Source: Parabacteroides sp. (lineage in GTDB: Bacteria; Bacteroidota; Bacteroidia; Bacteroidales; Tannerellaceae). Taken from it: a stretch of DNA of 64,000 nucleotides. The DNA is taken from positions 1-64,000 of the forward strand of contig JAFUOJ010000015.1 in the NCBI GenBank assembly GCA_017481945.1, written 5' to 3'. The translations under genes were made by a program, and so were the position numbers. The notes beneath the pieces are model-generated. The model was given only the letters and a program-made list of their open reading frames with translations, did not search any database and was not told the origin of the DNA. Shown here piece after piece: positions 63,106-64,000 of this stretch (its first letter is position 1; the number at the start of each line of letters is the position of its first letter).

Positions 63106-63879
63106 ATGAAAATACTTATTCTTGGTGCAGGAAAGATGGGCTCCTTCTTCACCGACCTATTGAGTTTCGACCATGAGGTAGCCGTATTAGAAAGTGACCC
63201 TAAACGCATGCGTTTTATCTACAACGCACTTCGTTTACAAAAGCCTGAAGAAGTCGCTGAATTCGAACCTGAGCTGGTTATTAATTGCGTAACGTTAAGT
63301 TATACAATCGAAGCTTTTAAAAGTATTATCCCCTACTTGCCGAAGACTTGTATTCTTTCGGATATTGCTTCCGTTAAAACACATCTGCAAGAGTTTTACG
63401 AGGCATCAGGGTTCCGCTACGTATCTACCCACCCGATGTTCGGACCGACATTTGCCAATTTGGGACAATTGGAAAAAGAAAATACGATCATCATTGCCGA
63501 AGGTGACCATTTAGGTAAAATCTTCTTCAAAGATGTTTATGCCAGCTTACGTTTGCATATCTGTGAATATACGTTCGAAGAACATGATAAAGTAGTTGCA
63601 TACTCTTTAGGAATTCCTTTTGCTTCAACAATGGTTTTTGCTGCCACAATGAAACATCAGGACGCTCCCGGTACGACCTTCAAACGTCACATGAAAATAG
63701 CTCGTGGGCTTTTGTCGGAAGATGATTACCTTTTGACTGAAATTCTTTTCAATCCACGCACACCACGCCAGATTGAACGCATACAAGAGGAATTGAATAT
63801 CTTGCAAGAGTTAATCCAAAACAAAGACTCAGAAGGTATGAAAGAGTATCTTACTAAAATCCGTAAGAACATCGAATAA
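63106..63879 (+). CDS. tyrA: Prephenate/arogenate dehydrogenase
   Basis: 257 residues. NAD motif ILILGAGKMGSFFTDLL with ESDPKR after strand 2 (favouring NAD). Catalytic-site motifs VSTHPMFGPTF (conserved His and Pro-Met) and the helix AYSLGIPFASTMVFAAT are present. It is shorter than E. coli TyrA and has no mutase domain. It converts prephenate to 4-hydroxyphenylpyruvate, or arogenate to tyrosine. Last gene of the operon, closed by the terminator at 63901. Confidence 0.93.
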   Translation: MKILILGAGKMGSFFTDLLSFDHEVAVLESDPKRMRFIYNALRLQKPEEVAEFEPELVINCVTLSYTIEAFKSIIPYLPKTCILSDIASVKTHLQEFYEASGFRYVSTHPMFGPTFANLGQLEKENTIIIAEGDHLGKIFFKDVYASLRLHICEYTFEEHDKVVAYSLGIPFASTMVFAATMKHQDAPGTTFKRHMKIARGLLSEDDYLLTEILFNPRTPRQIERIQEELNILQELIQNKDSEGMKEYLTKIRKNIE

Positions 63880-63900
63880 AAGATACATCAATCCATATAG

Positions 63901-63938
63901 CAAGCCGTTGTTCTATTTTAGGCAACGGCTTGTTTCTT
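63901..63938. terminator. Intrinsic terminator after tyrA
   Basis: CAAGCCGTTG (63901-63910) and CAACGGCTTG (63923-63932), 12-nt loop, then TTTCTTT on the plus strand. It may also serve the minus-strand gene that ends at 63938. Confidence 0.85.
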
Positions 63939-64000
63939 TAAGTAAACAACCGCTTATACTCCTGTTCAAAATTGGGAGTAAAAACACCTTTTCCCAAATT
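63938..64000 (-). CDS. C-terminal end of an unidentified minus-strand gene, cut by the window edge
   Basis: The minus-strand frame from the right edge reads 20 codons ending in KRLFT and a TAA at 63938-63940. The convergent terminator next to it supports a real gene end. Too short to identify. Confidence 0.4.
   Translation of the reverse strand, partial: NLGKGVFTPNFEQEYKRLFT

Overview
The window looks like chromosomal DNA from a gut-type Bacteroidales bacterium, most likely Parabacteroides or a close relative; the genus is an inference. The signs are a SusC/SusD polysaccharide-utilisation locus with its own ECF sigma and FecR anti-sigma pair, GH92 and GH127 enzymes, an UpxY-type NusG paralogue, a CHU_C sorting domain, a lack of clear Shine-Dalgarno sequences, and repeated upstream boxes of the Bacteroidetes form TAnnTTTG, several with TTG or TTTG 19-21 bp upstream. 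No insertion sequence, prophage or CRISPR array was seen.

Layout. 1-12.4 kb: a minus-strand PUL (ECF sigma, FecR, SusC with STN domain, SusD, then two secreted FAD oxidoreductases flanking a large lipoprotein; it runs off the left edge). 12.6-15.1 kb: SDR and amino-acid permease. 15.1-16.0 kb: AT-rich nested palindrome, a candidate small RNA with its own promoter and terminator, and tRNA-Leu(GAG), tRNA-Leu(CAG), tRNA-Gly(GCC). 16.1-21.7 kb: GDSL hydrolase, purine nucleoside phosphorylase, MTA/SAH deaminase, DEAD-box helicase, M20 peptidase. 21.8-26.8 kb: sialate O-acetylesterase, panB, and a TonB receptor under a NikR-like regulator. 26.9-32 kb: EamA permease, pheS, crcB, nth, a membrane-anchored unknown, DUF456 and an orphan UpxY. 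32-36.7 kb: two GH92 genes. 37-43 kb: a tripartite heavy-metal RND efflux operon led by a His/Cys-rich small protein. 43.2-46.7 kb: Thi4 behind a TPP riboswitch, a cytidylate-kinase-like protein, MATE pump, fRMsr. 46.7-49.3 kb: a frameshifted nhaA and a second Na+/H+ antiporter. 49.4-55.5 kb: yigZ, small protein, uvrA, lytic transglycosylase, CHU_C protein. 56-58.5 kb: GH127. 58.6-63.9 kb: oxyR, then an aromatic amino-acid operon (pheA, aminotransferase, DAHP synthase-chorismate mutase, tyrA) behind a Phe/Tyr leader peptide with antiterminator and terminator stems.

The strongest observations are: (1) a complete translation-coupled attenuator in front of pheA; (2) a NikR homologue that has lost all four nickel ligands, with a 28-bp GTAACA-N16-TGTTAC operator at the adjacent TonB gene; (3) 3'-flanking arrays of tandem small palindromes with strict periodicity (23 bp at two loci sharing an identical 16-mer, a related 22-23 bp array of other sequence, and a 41-bp array); (4) a GH92 enzyme whose catalytic acid Glu is Gln, as in mannosyl-phosphate hydrolases; (5) a one-base deletion in nhaA directly after its ion-binding Asp pair; (6) an unassigned ~95-nt RNA gene candidate.
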